Below are positions 10,327-20,747 of a DNA stretch of 64,000 nucleotides, piece after piece. The DNA is from Serratia proteamaculans (GTDB lineage Bacteria; Pseudomonadota; Gammaproteobacteria; Enterobacterales; Enterobacteriaceae): contig NZ_WBKI01000003.1 in the NCBI RefSeq assembly GCF_008830365.1, forward strand, positions 186,001-250,000, written 5' to 3'. A model generated the notes under the pieces. That model worked only from the letters and a program-made list of their open reading frames with translations, ran no database searches and had not been told where the DNA came from. Position 1 is the first letter of the stretch. Each line of letters begins with the position of its first letter. A program made the translations under genes and the position numbers.

Positions 10327-11100
10327 ATGCTCGTTATTATTTCACCTGCAAAAACTCTTGATTACGAAAGCCCGCTGGCGACCGAACGCTTCACCCAGCC
10401 GGAGCTACTGGACAAATCGAAGCAGTTGATCAAAATCTGCCGCGACCTGACGCCGGTACAAATCTCCAGCCTGATGGGCATCAGCGATAAACTGGCCGGT
10501 CTGAACGCCGCGCGCTTTGGCGACTGGAAACCGAAATTTACCCCGGACAATGCCCGCCAGGCGCTGTTGGCGTTTAAAGGTGATGTTTATACCGGCCTGC
10601 ACGCGCAGGATTTCAGCGAAGATGACTTTGATTTCGCCCAACAACATCTGCGCATGCTGTCCGGACTGTACGGCGTGCTGCGCCCGCTTGATCTGATGAT
10701 GCCTTACCGCCTGGAGATGGGTATCAAGCTGGAGAATGCCAAGGGCAAGGATTTGTACAGTTTCTGGGACGAGCAGATCACCAAGAAGCTCAACGAAGCA
10801 CTGGAAAAACAGGGGGACGATGTGGTGGTCAACCTGGCTTCCGACGAATACTTCAAATCGGTGAAGCCGGCCAAACTGCATGGCACGCTGATTAAACCGG
10901 TGTTCCTCGACGAGAAGAACGGCAAATACAAAGTGATCAGCTTCTACGCCAAGAAAGCACGCGGACTGATGAGCCGTTTTATCATCAAAAATCGCCTAAC
11001 CCAGCGCGAACAACTGCTTGATTTTAACCTGGAAGGCTACGCTTTCGACCCGGCTAATTCCAAAGGCAACGAATTGGTGTTCAAACGCCCCGAGCAGTGA
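10327..11100 (+). CDS. yaaA: Peroxide stress protein YaaA (UPF0246)
   Basis: In E. coli YaaA is OxyR-induced and limits free iron and DNA damage under peroxide stress; related proteins bind DNA. The 257-aa product starts [13 protein letters not shown], carries [20 protein letters not shown] near the middle and [17 protein letters not shown] toward the end, the family's conserved blocks. The start at 10327 was chosen over the in-frame codon at 10288 by family fit. It is convergent with thrC and shares a bidirectional terminator. Confidence 0.95.
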   Translation: MLVIISPAKTLDYESPLATERFTQPELLDKSKQLIKICRDLTPVQISSLMGISDKLAGLNAARFGDWKPKFTPDNARQALLAFKGDVYTGLHAQDFSEDDFDFAQQHLRMLSGLYGVLRPLDLMMPYRLEMGIKLENAKGKDLYSFWDEQITKKLNEALEKQGDDVVVNLASDEYFKSVKPAKLHGTLIKPVFLDEKNGKYKVISFYAKKARGLMSRFIIKNRLTQREQLLDFNLEGYAFDPANSKGNELVFKRPEQ

Positions 11101-11112
11101 AACACCCGTCCA

Positions 11113-11142
11113 TAAAAAAGCCGTCGCAATGACGGCTTTTCG
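11113..11142. terminator. Bidirectional terminator between yaaA and thrC
   Basis: AAAAAAGCCGTC-GCAAT-GACGGCTTTTCGCTTTT: a stem with A-run on one side and T-run on the other, serving both convergent units. Confidence 0.9.
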
Positions 11143-11172
11143 CTTTTATATCAGGGCAGAGCCCCACGCAAG

Positions 11173-12462
11173 TCAGGCAGGCAGAGCCATCAGGAACTTA
11201 CGCAGTTCGCCAAAACCGGTCGGCAGGCTGTGGGACAGCAGCGGTAAATCGGCACGCAGCGCCAATGCCTTCGGCAGCGGCAGTTCCTGACCGAGGATTT
11301 CCTCAACGCTCTCTTTGAACTTGGCCGGATGTGCCGTGCCGAGGAACAAACCAAATTCCCCTTCCTGCAACTGGTCACGCAGCGCGCGATAAGCGATTGC
11401 CGCGTGCGGTTCGGAGAGGTAACCCAGCTTCGCCAGCTCACGCATGCTGTCCTTGGTGGTTTCGTCACTGACCGTGGCATGACCCAGCTCTTTCAACTGC
11501 CAGATCTTACGGCGGAACAGTTCCTCTACCCGCGGCCAGTTGTTCGGCTGGCTAACATCCATGGCATTGGACAACGTAGCTACCGTGGCATGCGGCTGCC
11601 ACTGACCGTTAGTCAGGAAGCGCGGTACGGTGTCGTTGGCATTGGTCGCGGCGATAAAACGCTTCACCGGCAGGCCCAATGATTTGGCCAGCAGGCCGGC
11701 GGTCAGATCGCCGAAGTTGCCGCTGGGTACCGAGATCACCAGTTGATTACGGGCTTCCTGCGGCAGTTGCGCCACCGCTTCAAAGTAGTAGCAAATCTGC
11801 GCCAGCAGACGGCTGATGTTGATCGAGTTGGCCGAGTTCAGGTGCAGCGCTTCTTTCAGCTCCTGATCGTCAAATGCCTGTTTCACCAATGCCTGGCAGG
11901 CGTCGAAGTCACCGTCGATCGCCACGGTGTGGATATTGCCACCCAGGGTGCAGAACAGTTTTTCCTGCAGCGGGCTGATTTTGCCCTGCGGATACAGGAT
12001 CACCACACGCACATTCTTCAGGCCGTAGAAAGCATGGGCCACTGCCGCACCGGTATCCCCGGAGGTCGCGGTCAGGATAGTCACCGGCTCTTCGCCCGCC
12101 ACTTCTGCCAGCATTTGCGCCATAAAGCGGCCACCGAAGTCTTTGAACGCCAGCGTTGGACCGTGGAACAGTTCCAGGCAGGCAATGTCGTCTTCCACTT
12201 GCGCCACCGGTGCCGGGAACTCAAAGGCTGCCGCAACACGCTTATGCAATGCCTCCTCAGAGACTTCATCACCAATAAAAGCCGACAGGATGCGGCTACT
12301 GCGAGTGACAAAATCCTGTTCCAGCAGATGGTCGATTTCAGTCAGCTCAAACTCAGGCAAATCCAGCGGGAAAAACAGCCCTTGCTGTTTGCCCAGGCCC
12401 TGTTTGATCGCCTGTGTAAAGCTGACCTGCTCGTTATGATCCTTAAGGTTGTACAGTTTCAT
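11173..12462 (-). CDS. thrC: Threonine synthase
   Basis: PLP enzyme converting O-phosphohomoserine to threonine, the last step of the pathway. The 429-aa protein has the PLP lysine at K107 within HGPTLAFKDFGGR and the phosphate-binding TSGDTGAAV near 147. Last gene of thrLABC; it begins 3 bases after the thrB stop, so translation is probably coupled. Confidence 0.98.
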   Translation of the reverse strand: MKLYNLKDHNEQVSFTQAIKQGLGKQQGLFFPLDLPEFELTEIDHLLEQDFVTRSSRILSAFIGDEVSEEALHKRVAAAFEFPAPVAQVEDDIACLELFHGPTLAFKDFGGRFMAQMLAEVAGEEPVTILTATSGDTGAAVAHAFYGLKNVRVVILYPQGKISPLQEKLFCTLGGNIHTVAIDGDFDACQALVKQAFDDQELKEALHLNSANSINISRLLAQICYYFEAVAQLPQEARNQLVISVPSGNFGDLTAGLLAKSLGLPVKRFIAATNANDTVPRFLTNGQWQPHATVATLSNAMDVSQPNNWPRVEELFRRKIWQLKELGHATVSDETTKDSMRELAKLGYLSEPHAAIAYRALRDQLQEGEFGLFLGTAHPAKFKESVEEILGQELPLPKALALRADLPLLSHSLPTGFGELRKFLMALPA

Positions 12463-12465
12463 GTG

Positions 12466-13395
12466 TTATCCCAGTAGTCGTGCGCCTGCGGTATCCAGGC
12501 GGCAAATATGAACAAAACCTTCGTCGTTTTGCAGATAGTGATTAGTCAGCCAGTCGGCCATACGTTGTGCGGTCGCGCCGTCATCACAGACGGCGAACAG
12601 TGTCGGGCCGGAACCGGAAATACCACAAGCCAGCGCACCGATATCCTGAGCAGCCTTGCGCGCGTCGGCAAAGCCCGGCAACAGGCGGGTGCGGTAGGGC
12701 TCGGCAATCACGTCCTGCATCAGTTTGGCGGCCAGATGCGGCTGTTGGGTATGGCAGGCGTGGATAAAGCCCGCCAGATAGCGACCGTGGCTGATACAGT
12801 CCTGACGACGATACTGCGCGGGCAGGATCGCACGCGCTTCGGCAGTGGATACCTTGATGCCCGGGTAAGCCATCACCCACAGCCAGTCTTTAAAGCATGG
12901 CACTTCCTGGCTGATGAAGCCTTCTTCTTCCAGCATCAGTTGCAGGCCGCCGAGATAGCAAGGCGCCACGTTATCGTAATGCACGCTGCCGGAAATGCGG
13001 CCTTCCAACTCACCCATCAGGCCCAACAGCGTCATTTTGTCCAGCGGGCGGTTGCAGAACTCATTCATCGCCATCAACCCGGCGACCACCGAACAGGCAC
13101 TGGAACCCAGCCCTGAACCGATTGGCATGTTTTTCTCGAGCCGCATCGCCACCGGGATCTGCTGACCGATTTCCTGACAGAAACGCTCCCAGCACTGGTA
13201 GACGATATTCTCTTTCGGGTCATCCGGCAGTTTGCTGACGAAGCGCCCGGCATTCTGCAGACTGAACGTTTCGGCGGCCTCTACACTGACGCAGTCGCCC
13301 AGTAAGGTCCCGTCGATCGGCGACACTGCTGCACCCAGAACGTCGAAACCGACGCTGACGTTACCAATTGAGGCCGGCGCATAAACCTTAACCAT
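12466..13395 (-). CDS. thrB: Homoserine kinase
   Basis: GHMP-family kinase phosphorylating homoserine. The 309-aa product has the ATP-binding [10 protein letters not shown] at residues 91-100. I start at [12 protein letters not shown] (13395), one base past the thrA stop, rather than the longer frame to 13440 that would overlap thrA; a GGAGTTT motif precedes it inside the thrA end. Middle gene of the thr operon. Confidence 0.98.
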   Translation of the reverse strand: MVKVYAPASIGNVSVGFDVLGAAVSPIDGTLLGDCVSVEAAETFSLQNAGRFVSKLPDDPKENIVYQCWERFCQEIGQQIPVAMRLEKNMPIGSGLGSSACSVVAGLMAMNEFCNRPLDKMTLLGLMGELEGRISGSVHYDNVAPCYLGGLQLMLEEEGFISQEVPCFKDWLWVMAYPGIKVSTAEARAILPAQYRRQDCISHGRYLAGFIHACHTQQPHLAAKLMQDVIAEPYRTRLLPGFADARKAAQDIGALACGISGSGPTLFAVCDDGATAQRMADWLTNHYLQNDEGFVHICRLDTAGARLLG

Positions 13396-13396
13396 A

Positions 13397-15856
13397 TTAA
13401 ACTCCCAACTTCCATGACAGTGTGCGCAACAGGTCGGCAAACACCCCCGCTGCGGTCACATCGTTACCGGCGCCGTAGCCGCGCAACACCAGCGGCAATG
13501 GCTGATAGTAGCGGCTGTAAAAAGCCAAAGCGTTCTCGCCGTTCTTCACTTTATACAACGGATCGTTACCGTCTACCGCATCTATACGTACCTGGCAGCG
13601 GCCATTTTCGATCACCCCGACATAGCGCAATACCTTGCCTTGCTCGGCGGCGTTAGCCACGTTGCGGGCATACTCTTTGTCGAGCTCCGGCAGGCGCGCC
13701 ATAAAGGTTTCCACATCACCGGTGGCATCAAAGGAAGGCGGCAGCACCGACTCAACCTCAATGTCCGCCAGTTCCAGTTTGTAACCCGCCTCACGGGCGA
13801 GGATCAACAGCTTGCGGGCAACGTCCATACCGGAAAGATCGTCACGTGGATCCGGCTCGGTATACCCCTTGGCTTTGGCCTCCAGGGTCGCGGCCGACAA
13901 CGACATACCTTCGTCCAGCTTGCCGAAAATAAATGACAGCGAACCGGACAGGATACCGGAGAAACGTGTCAGTTCATCACCGGCATTCAGCAGGTTTTGC
14001 AGGTTCTCGATCACCGGCAAGCCCGCACCAACGTTGGTGTCGTACAGGAACTTGCGACGTGAACCGGCAGCGGCGGTGCGCAGCTGTTGGTAATAGTTCA
14101 TCGACGAGGTATTGGCTTTTTTGTTCGGTGTCACCACGTGGAAACCATCGGCCAGGAAATCGGCGTATTGATCGGCCACCGCCTGGCTGGAGGTACAGTC
14201 GACAATCACCGGATTCAGCAGGTGGTACTCCTTCACCAGGCGGATCAGGCGACCGAGGTTGAACGGCTCCTGCGCACCGGCCAGCTCATCCCGCCAGCTT
14301 TCCAGTGCGATGCCGTGTACGTTGGTCAGCATGGCGCGTGAATTGGCGATACCGCACACCCGCAGATCGATATGTTTTTGTTTCAGCCACGGCTGCTGAC
14401 GGTAGATCTGTTCGATCAACGCGCCCCCCACGCCGCCGACGCCGATGACAAACACCTCAATCACCTGATCGGTGTTAAACAGCATCTGATGGCAGACGCG
14501 AACGCCGGTAGTGGCGGAATCATTGCTGACCACTACAGAGATGGAACGCTCGGAAGACCCCTGGGCAATAGCGACAATGTTGATATTGGCGCGCGCCAGT
14601 GCGGAGAAGAAGCTGGCCGAGATGCCGCGCAGGGTGCGCATGCCATCGCCAACGACCGAGATGATCGCCAACTGTTCCATCACGTCCAGCGGCTCCAGCA
14701 GGCCGTCTTTCAATTCAAGATAGAACTCGTCTTCCAGCGCTTTACGCGCACGTTGCAGCTCACTCTGCGGTACGCAGAAGCTGATGCTGTATTCAGAGGA
14801 GGACTGGGTGATCAGTACCACCGAGATACCGGCACGCGACATCACGGCGAACACTCGCGCAGCCATGCCGACCATGCCCTTCATTCCCGGCCCGGATACG
14901 TTGATCATCGCCATGTTATTCAGGTTGGTGATGCCCTTCACCGGAGTTTCGGTATCCAAATTTTCGCCGCCGATCAGCGTGCCCGGAGCCTGCGGATTGG
15001 AGGTATTTTTGATCAGGCAAGGGATTTGGAACTGGGCGATGGGAGCGATAGTGCGGGGGTGAAGCACGCTGGCGCCGAAATAGGAAAGCTCCATAGCTTC
15101 CTGGTACGACATCGATTTCAGCAACCTGGCGTCCGGGACAGTGCGTGGATCACAGGTATAAACGCCGTCAACGTCGGTCCAGATTTCACAACAGTCGGCG
15201 CGCAAGCAGGCTGCCAGTACCGCAGCAGAGTAATCGGAGCCGTTACGGCCCAGCACCACCAATTCCCCTTTGTCGTTACCGGCGGTGAAACCGGCCATCA
15301 GCACGATGTTATCCGCCGGGATTGCCGCAGCGGCGATACGCAGTGTGGATTCGGCGATATCTACCGTGGACTCCAGATAGTGCCCCTGTGCCAGCAGCTT
15401 CTCCACCGGGTTGATCACCGTAACCGGGAAACCCTTGGCACGAAACACCCCTTCCATGATGGCAATGGAGAGCTTCTCACCGCGGCAGATGATGGCCGCA
15501 TTCACACTGTCCGGGCATTGACCCAGCAGCGCAACCCCGTGCAACACCTGCTTGAGTTGTGAAAACTCTTGGTCGACCAGGGTTTTGAGACGATCGTACT
15601 CAAAGCCTGGCAGCGCCTGCGTCAGGCCGCTCAGCAGGTCGGCAAAGATGCGTTCTGCATCGCTCATATTTGGCAGAATGTCCTGCCCCGCTACCGTTTT
15701 TTCAATCATCGCCACCAAATGGTTGGTGATTTTAGCCGGAGCGGACAAGACCGTGGCCACCTGTCCCTGACGTGCGTTACTTTCCATGATGTCGGCAACG
15801 CGCAGAAAACGTTCTGCATTCGCTACCGAGGTTCCGCCAAATTTCAGCACTCGCAT
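13397..15856 (-). CDS. thrA: Bifunctional aspartokinase I / homoserine dehydrogenase I
   Basis: Catalyses the first and third steps from aspartate to threonine and is feedback-inhibited by threonine. The 819-aa protein opens with the aspartokinase motif KFGGTSVAN (residue 5 on), followed by two ACT-type regulatory segments (about 310-460) and the homoserine dehydrogenase NAD(P) loop GVGGVGGAL (about 471-480). The length matches E. coli ThrA. First structural gene after the thrL leader and attenuator, which explains its control by threonine and isoleucine supply. Confidence 0.98.
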   Translation of the reverse strand: MRVLKFGGTSVANAERFLRVADIMESNARQGQVATVLSAPAKITNHLVAMIEKTVAGQDILPNMSDAERIFADLLSGLTQALPGFEYDRLKTLVDQEFSQLKQVLHGVALLGQCPDSVNAAIICRGEKLSIAIMEGVFRAKGFPVTVINPVEKLLAQGHYLESTVDIAESTLRIAAAAIPADNIVLMAGFTAGNDKGELVVLGRNGSDYSAAVLAACLRADCCEIWTDVDGVYTCDPRTVPDARLLKSMSYQEAMELSYFGASVLHPRTIAPIAQFQIPCLIKNTSNPQAPGTLIGGENLDTETPVKGITNLNNMAMINVSGPGMKGMVGMAARVFAVMSRAGISVVLITQSSSEYSISFCVPQSELQRARKALEDEFYLELKDGLLEPLDVMEQLAIISVVGDGMRTLRGISASFFSALARANINIVAIAQGSSERSISVVVSNDSATTGVRVCHQMLFNTDQVIEVFVIGVGGVGGALIEQIYRQQPWLKQKHIDLRVCGIANSRAMLTNVHGIALESWRDELAGAQEPFNLGRLIRLVKEYHLLNPVIVDCTSSQAVADQYADFLADGFHVVTPNKKANTSSMNYYQQLRTAAAGSRRKFLYDTNVGAGLPVIENLQNLLNAGDELTRFSGILSGSLSFIFGKLDEGMSLSAATLEAKAKGYTEPDPRDDLSGMDVARKLLILAREAGYKLELADIEVESVLPPSFDATGDVETFMARLPELDKEYARNVANAAEQGKVLRYVGVIENGRCQVRIDAVDGNDPLYKVKNGENALAFYSRYYQPLPLVLRGYGAGNDVTAAGVFADLLRTLSWKLGV

Positions 15857-15882
15857 TTCTTATCTCTCCCGAATTTAAGCCG

Positions 15883-15920
15883 AAAAAAAAGCCCGCACTG
15901 GTTAGGTGCGGGCTTTTTTC
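15883..15920 (-). terminator. thr operon attenuator
   Basis: On the minus strand GCCCGCACC-TAACC-AGTGCGGGC (near-perfect stem) followed by eight T residues, placed between the thrL stop and the thrA start. It is the terminator arm of threonine/isoleucine attenuation: stalling in thrL should favour an alternative fold and read-through into thrA. Confidence 0.93.
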
Positions 15921-15938
15921 TTTTGTTTCCTGTACGCG

Positions 15939-16007
15939 TCAGCCCGCCCCGTTACCTGTGGTATCGGTGGTGGTAATAATTGTTGTGTTCAGGCTGATAT
16001 TTCGCAT
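15939..16007 (-). CDS. thrL: thr operon leader peptide ThrL
   Basis: A 22-residue leader peptide starting MRNISLNTTII and ending TGNGAG. It contains seven threonine and three isoleucine codons, the regulatory codons of attenuation. E. coli ThrL ends in the same TGNGAG and is 21 residues long. The stop codon lies ~20 nt before the attenuator stem, so a ribosome stalled on the Thr/Ile codons leaves the antiterminator free. Confidence 0.95.
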   Translation of the reverse strand: MRNISLNTTIITTTDTTGNGAG

Positions 16008-16046
16008 TTTGTCTGTCTGTCTCATTAATTACTCTGTCCCCTCTAT

Positions 16047-16075
16047 TGGTTAAAGCAATCACTATCCCAAGTCAA
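16047..16075 (-). promoter_or_regulatory. thr operon promoter
   Basis: On the minus strand TTGACT (16070-16075) is followed by TTTAACCAATAG, closely resembling the E. coli thr promoter (TTGACT...TTTAACCAATATAGG as I recall it). It lies ~40-70 bp upstream of thrL, in the 212-bp gap between yjtD and thrL. The exact -10 is uncertain. Confidence 0.65.
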
Positions 16076-16219
16076 ATTATTTCTTGTTTTTGCTTGTTTA
16101 TCACCCAGCAGCGCAACTGGGCAATGCGATAGTCAAAAAGCCAAATTACAGAATAAAAAGACAGACAGGTAGCAGTTTTATAGTGGATAACACTGCCTAA
16201 TTAGCCATGTTTGCGGGTA

Positions 16220-16906
16220 TCACTTTGTCAGTTTTTTTTCGATGTCATGCAGCAAAGTATGCAACATTGCGGTATCGCGCTGCTGTAACGCGCCAAGCCG
16301 CTGATGCAACCAATCGCGCAATTTTTGATCGTCACTGACCTCCAGTGTCGTCAATAATCCCTCGGCTCGCTGACGCAACGCCTTGAGCTGGCCCTCATTG
16401 GCCACCGGCTCCTGCGGCGCGCTAACATTCATCAGCTCCGACAATTGATAGCAATACACCATCACTGCCTGGCCGAGATTCAGCGAAGGGTAATCCGCCT
16501 GCATCGGCACGCCGGTCAACAGATCCGCCAGTTCCAGCTCTTCATTGGTCAGGCCTGAATCTTCACGGCCAAACACCAACGCCGCCTGACCTACCCATTG
16601 GCTGCGCTCATTCAACTGACCCAGCAGTTGCTGCGGCGTACAGTAATAATGGAAACGTGCGCGGCTGCGGGCCGTGGTGGCAACGGTGAAATCCACGTCC
16701 GCCAGCGCCTGCTCAAGAGTGGCAAAAGTTTGCACGCCGTCGAGGATATCCCCCGCCCCATGAGCAACCCAGCGAGCCGCCGGTTGCAGGTGCGCTTTGC
16801 TGTCGACAATGCGCAACGAAGTCAAACCCATGGTTTTCATTGCCCGCGCCGCAGCGCCGACGTTTTCCGGCCGCGCCGGAGCCACTAAAACAATATGAAG
16901 CTGCAT
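16220..16906 (-). CDS. yjtD: SPOUT-family RNA 2'-O-methyltransferase (YjtD/LasT)
   Basis: SpoU/TrmH-class methyltransferase expected to methylate the 2'-OH of a tRNA or rRNA nucleotide using S-adenosylmethionine; the exact target is not established to my knowledge. The 228-aa protein shows motif 1 NVGAAARAMKTMGL, motif 2 ALVFGREDSGLTNEELELAD and motif 3 SLNLGQAVMVYCYQL. ATG at 16906 has GGAG five bases upstream. It sits between thrL and arcA as in E. coli; related to TrmJ but shorter. Confidence 0.92.
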   Translation of the reverse strand: MQLHIVLVAPARPENVGAAARAMKTMGLTSLRIVDSKAHLQPAARWVAHGAGDILDGVQTFATLEQALADVDFTVATTARSRARFHYYCTPQQLLGQLNERSQWVGQAALVFGREDSGLTNEELELADLLTGVPMQADYPSLNLGQAVMVYCYQLSELMNVSAPQEPVANEGQLKALRQRAEGLLTTLEVSDDQKLRDWLHQRLGALQQRDTAMLHTLLHDIEKKLTK

Positions 16907-17539
16907 CAATACTCCACTGAATGAGGGATCGCGTATTTTTGACTGTTTGGGATAGTCTGATTATATTTACATCTGTGCAACAATAACTCCGGAGCACACG
17001 ATAGACGGAGTTAAATGGGTTATTGACCTGATAAATTGCGCGTAATACATATTATTGCTACTTATGTTTTACTACGCTTATTAATCAAAGCGTTAAAATA
17101 AGCCATTTATCAACAAACCAATAATTCTACCTCATTAGGTGCCACAATGCTGAATCGAACACAGAATTTAGGGTTCTGTGACTTAAGCTGGCATTTCTGT
17201 AAGTGTTTTTCACAAAACTGTTAACGTGCTACAATTGAATTTGATATATGTCAACAAACCTTAGTTTTGTTGGGTGATGAATTCGGTGTGCACTGTTATA
17301 TTGCTGTTAATACGGTTAGGATATGCACCGTTTTGGCACCTTTGGGGATGTAAGGAATAGCGCCCCAACCAAGCTAGCGATCTTGTTGACATGGGATGGA
17401 AAGTGCATCAAGAACGAGTTTACGTACTTTAGTCATTGGGTAGAAGGGAACGTGAGCGCTAATCTCTGCCCTCCGCTATGAAAACAAAGACTTCTGTACT
17501 TCCTATTTTCTATTTTGTTGGCAATTTTAGGTAGCATAT
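16907..17539. other. Long arcA upstream region
   Basis: 633 bp between yjtD and arcA, AT-rich on the left. It holds an FNR-like site (17241-17254) and presumably several arcA promoters with a long untranslated leader. E. coli has the tiny yjjY here; I see no counterpart. A 25-codon frame starting near 17146 has no ribosome site and is not annotated. Confidence 0.55.
17241..17254 (+). promoter_or_regulatory. FNR-type site upstream of arcA
   Basis: TTGATATATGTCAA matches the FNR consensus TTGAT-N4-ATCAA at nine of ten defined positions. FNR activates arcA anaerobically in E. coli, so the same control is likely. It lies ~290 bp upstream of the arcA ATG. Confidence 0.72.
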
Positions 17540-18256
17540 ATGCAGACCCCGCACATTCTGATTGTCGAAGACGAGTTAGTCACTCGTAACACCCTGAAGA
17601 GCATTTTCGAGGCGGAAGGCTACGTTGTTCATGAAGCCAATGATGGTGCAGAAATGCACAACATCCTGTCTGAAAATGATATCAATCTGGTTATCATGGA
17701 CATCAATCTGCCAGGCAAAAATGGCCTGCTGTTGGCGCGTGAATTGCGCGAACAGGCCAGCGTTGCGCTGATGTTCCTGACCGGCCGTGATAACGAAGTT
17801 GATAAGATCCTCGGATTGGAAATCGGCGCTGATGATTACATCACCAAGCCGTTCAATCCGCGTGAACTGACCATTCGCGCACGCAATCTGCTGTCACGCA
17901 CTATGAACCTGGGCAGCGTCGGCGAAGAACGTCGTCTGGTTGAAAGCTACAAATTCAATGGTTGGGAGCTGGACATCAACAGCCGCTCACTGATCAGCCC
18001 AGCGGGTGAGCAGTATAAACTGCCACGCAGTGAATTCCGCGCCATGCTGCACTTCTGCGAAAATCCGGGCAAGATCCAATCCCGTGGCGAACTGCTGAAG
18101 AAGATGACTGGCCGCGAGTTGAAGCCACATGACCGCACCGTGGACGTGACCATCCGTCGCATCCGCAAGCACTTCGAATCGACACCGGACACGCCAGAAA
18201 TCATCGCTACCATTCACGGTGAAGGTTACCGTTTCTGCGGTGATCTGGAAGAGTAA
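17540..18256 (+). CDS. arcA: Aerobic respiration control response regulator ArcA
   Basis: OmpR-family regulator which, phosphorylated by ArcB, represses aerobic metabolism when oxygen is low. The 238-aa protein has an N-terminal receiver domain with phospho-acceptor D54 (VIMDINLPG) and conserved K103 (YITKPFN), then a winged-helix DNA-binding domain ending [12 protein letters not shown]. Almost identical in length and register to E. coli ArcA. Transcribed alone; an FNR-like site lies upstream and a terminator shared with creA follows. Confidence 0.98.
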   Translation: MQTPHILIVEDELVTRNTLKSIFEAEGYVVHEANDGAEMHNILSENDINLVIMDINLPGKNGLLLARELREQASVALMFLTGRDNEVDKILGLEIGADDYITKPFNPRELTIRARNLLSRTMNLGSVGEERRLVESYKFNGWELDINSRSLISPAGEQYKLPRSEFRAMLHFCENPGKIQSRGELLKKMTGRELKPHDRTVDVTIRRIRKHFESTPDTPEIIATIHGEGYRFCGDLEE

Positions 18257-18272
18257 GTTTCCCGCGTTAAAA

Positions 18273-18299
18273 TATTTGGGGTTCCGCCGAACCCCAAAT
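18273..18299. terminator. Terminator between arcA and creA
   Basis: ATTTGGGGTT-CCGCCG-AACCCCAAAT, a perfect 10-bp stem, followed by CTTATTTT on the plus strand. It lies between convergent genes and could serve both. Confidence 0.85.
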
Positions 18300-18300
18300 C

Positions 18301-18780
18301 TTATTTTGCCTCACCCCAAGGGATGATCGGCACGGCGCTCAGCGCATTCTTCGGTGAACCATCCACCACACGATCTGAATAGCTCAGATAAATCAACGCA
18401 TTGCGAGTTTCATCGTAGAAACGCACCACCTGCAGTTTCTTGAACACCAGCGACGTTCGTTTCTGGAACACCACGGTCCCTTCCGCCTTACCATTTTTGA
18501 TTTTATCGTTCAGCGCAATCGGCCCGACCTGCTGGCAAGAAATGGCGGCATCCGCGGTATCTTCCGCTAATCCCAGCCCACCTTTGATGCCACCGGTTTT
18601 TGCCCGGCTGATATAACAAGTTACATTTTTAACATCAGGATCATCGAAGGCTTCCACCACAATTTTATGGTCCGGACCAAAGAGTTTGAATACCGTATCG
18701 ACCGATCCAACCTGTTCTGCCTGCGCACTATTTACCGTAGCGCAAACTAAACCAAACAAAAATATCCATCCTTTTTTCAT
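18301..18780 (-). CDS. creA: CreA family periplasmic protein
   Basis: A 159-aa exported protein of unknown biochemical role. The first 21 residues ([14 protein letters not shown]...SAQA) form a typical Sec signal peptide. The mature part holds a conserved Cys pair region ([34 protein letters not shown] split by ~30 residues). In E. coli creA heads creABCD; here it is alone, with arcA directly after it and no creBCD, so any link to the CreBC two-component system is absent at this locus. Confidence 0.92.
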   Translation of the reverse strand: MKKGWIFLFGLVCATVNSAQAEQVGSVDTVFKLFGPDHKIVVEAFDDPDVKNVTCYISRAKTGGIKGGLGLAEDTADAAISCQQVGPIALNDKIKNGKAEGTVVFQKRTSLVFKKLQVVRFYDETRNALIYLSYSDRVVDGSPKNALSAVPIIPWGEAK

Positions 18781-19122
18781 TCACTTAACTCCAATAGCCT
18801 GAATCCTGAAAATAGACGCAGGCAATCAATATTGTTTATGTTTTAGGTCACAGAATAGGGATCTTTCCAGTCCGCACCGATCTTTTTAGCACAGAGCGTG
18901 AAAAAAATCTTTGAGAGTCTCGGAGGAAAAAAATTGCTATTATGCGGCGTCGTTATATCTTTGCGCCCGTTTAGGTGTGCCCCTGTCCAACCCTTGCGCA
19001 ACCCGCTGCAAGAGGCAAAGAGTGCTACGCAAAATGGCTCATGGATTGGTCTGATAGCGCAAGCACCAGCGTAATGAATAAACAGTTCGGGTCCCTACCC
19101 TAAAGCTCTACGAGGAAGATCT
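18781..19122. other. Divergent region creA/rob
   Basis: 342 bp without a gene, holding the creA promoter (leftward) and rob promoter (rightward). TTGCTATTATGCGGCG near 18933 looks like part of a promoter, but I cannot assign it. The rob ribosome site ACGAGGAAGATCT is at 19110-19122. Confidence 0.45.
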
Positions 19123-19992
19123 ATGGATCAAGCCGGTATTATTCGTGATCTGCTTATCTGGCTGGAAAGCCATTTGGACCAGCCCCTATCATTGGACAAC
19201 GTGGCGGCCAAAGCGGGTTACTCTAAATGGCATTTACAACGGATGTTTAAAGATATTACCGGTAACGCCATCGGCGCTTATATCCGGGCAAGGAGATTAT
19301 CCAAGGCTGCGGTGGCGCTGCGTTTAACCAGCCGACCTATTTTGGATATCGCCTTACAGTATCGCTTCGACTCGCAGCAGACATTTACACGCGCATTTAA
19401 GAAACAGTTTGCCCAAACGCCAGCGCTGTACCGCCGAGCCGAAGACTGGAGCGCATTCGGCATCTGTCCGCCGATCCGCCTGGGTGCCTTTACTCTGCCG
19501 CAGCCAGAATTTGTTACCTTGCCGGAACAGCAGTTGATTGGCCTGACGCAAAGCTATTCCTGTACGCTGGAGCAAATCTCCAACTTCCGTACCGAATTGC
19601 GTTCACAATTCTGGCGCCAGTATTTGGGCGAAGCTGAAACGCTACCGCCGGTACTGTACGGGCTGCACCATTCACGCCCGAGTCAGGAAAAAGACGACGA
19701 GCAGGAAGTGCTATACACCACAGCGCTGGAGCCACATCACGTGCCGGCAAAGATCGTGGCCGGACAGCCACTGGTGCTGCAAGGTGGCGAGTACGCAATG
19801 TTCAGCTATGAAGGCCCGGCCTCTGGCCTGCAAGACTTCATTCTGACCGTGTATGGCACCTGCCTGCCGGCGCTCAAACTCACGCGCCGTAAAGGGCACG
19901 ATATTGAGCGCTTTTATCCCAAGGGTGACCGTCGGCCACCCCAACCGCCGACCGAGATCAACTGCGATTATTTGATCCCGATCCGCCGTTAA
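19123..19992 (+). CDS. rob: AraC-family transcriptional regulator Rob
   Basis: Regulator of the mar/sox/rob stress regulon, affecting efflux and tolerance to organic solvents and antibiotics. The 289-aa protein has an N-terminal AraC/XylS helix-turn-helix pair (about residues 8-110, with AAKAGYSKWHLQRMFKDITG) and a C-terminal GyrI-like effector domain. Convergent with gpmB; the two stop codons share the palindromic TTAA, a 4-bp overlap. Confidence 0.95.
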   Translation: MDQAGIIRDLLIWLESHLDQPLSLDNVAAKAGYSKWHLQRMFKDITGNAIGAYIRARRLSKAAVALRLTSRPILDIALQYRFDSQQTFTRAFKKQFAQTPALYRRAEDWSAFGICPPIRLGAFTLPQPEFVTLPEQQLIGLTQSYSCTLEQISNFRTELRSQFWRQYLGEAETLPPVLYGLHHSRPSQEKDDEQEVLYTTALEPHHVPAKIVAGQPLVLQGGEYAMFSYEGPASGLQDFILTVYGTCLPALKLTRRKGHDIERFYPKGDRRPPQPPTEINCDYLIPIRR

Positions 19993-20636
19993 CGCTGCAG
20001 TTCGTCCAGCGCGGGCGTGTCCAGATGCGTGACATCGCCCGCCGTTTCGACGATCCAGCCAGAGGCCAACCATGGACTCTGCTGATGATCGACTCGCGAC
20101 AGTGAACAGTTGCGTAAACGCAGGCGGCGTTCAGCGTAAGCCGGTAATCCGAGTACGGTGCTGATTAAACAGCCCAAAGCGATACCGTGGCTGACAATCA
20201 ACGGTTTGCTGCCCTCAGGCAACATCAGGCAGCTTTCCAACGCCTCGCCCATTCGGTTACCCAGCTCACTCATGGATTCACCTTGAGGGATCCGGCCGTC
20301 GGCAGTACCATCGACCATCTGCTTACGCCACTGTTCTTCCTGTGGCGTCAGGCTGTCGATCAGGCGTTCTTCCAGCACCCCCATATGCAACTCTCGCAAA
20401 CGTGGATCGGTTATCACCTCGCAGCCGCAAGCCTCTGCGATGATTTGCGCGGTGCGTCGGGTACGCCCCAGATCGCTGGTAATCACGTGCGTGATGCCTT
20501 GTTTGCTGACGCGCTGGGCAACCAGACGAGCCTGATGTTCACCGTTAGCGGTCAACGGGCTGTCGGACTGTCCCTGGATACGGCGAGCCGCATTCCATTC
20601 CGTTTCGCCGTGGCGAACGAGGTATACCTGTAACAT
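19989..20636 (-). CDS. gpmB: Histidine phosphatase GpmB (phosphoglycerate mutase-like)
   Basis: Member of the histidine phosphatase superfamily; annotated as phosphoglycerate mutase 2, but likely acting as a phosphatase. The 215-aa product has the catalytic RHGETEWN motif at residues 8-15 and the second histidine in IVSHGIALG. Length matches E. coli GpmB (YtjC). Divergent from yjjX and convergent with rob, as in E. coli. Confidence 0.94.
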   Translation of the reverse strand: MLQVYLVRHGETEWNAARRIQGQSDSPLTANGEHQARLVAQRVSKQGITHVITSDLGRTRRTAQIIAEACGCEVITDPRLRELHMGVLEERLIDSLTPQEEQWRKQMVDGTADGRIPQGESMSELGNRMGEALESCLMLPEGSKPLIVSHGIALGCLISTVLGLPAYAERRLRLRNCSLSRVDHQQSPWLASGWIVETAGDVTHLDTPALDELQR

Positions 20637-20747
20637 TTTGCTTTTCCGTTATACTGCGTGAAACCTGAGTTTATCGTCGTCAGATGCCGCTTGCGCAAGC
20701 GTCTGACGTAGTGAATAGGCTCTTAGCTTAAGGATGCCAAACCCGTT

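Noticed and set aside
14372-15562. 396-codon frame antisense to thrA
   Set aside because: Shadow frame; low-complexity His/Gln/Arg-rich product and no start signals.
17146-17223. 25-codon ATG frame upstream of arcA, considered as a yjjY equivalent
   Set aside because: Sequence does not resemble E. coli YjjY as I recall it and no ribosome site is present.
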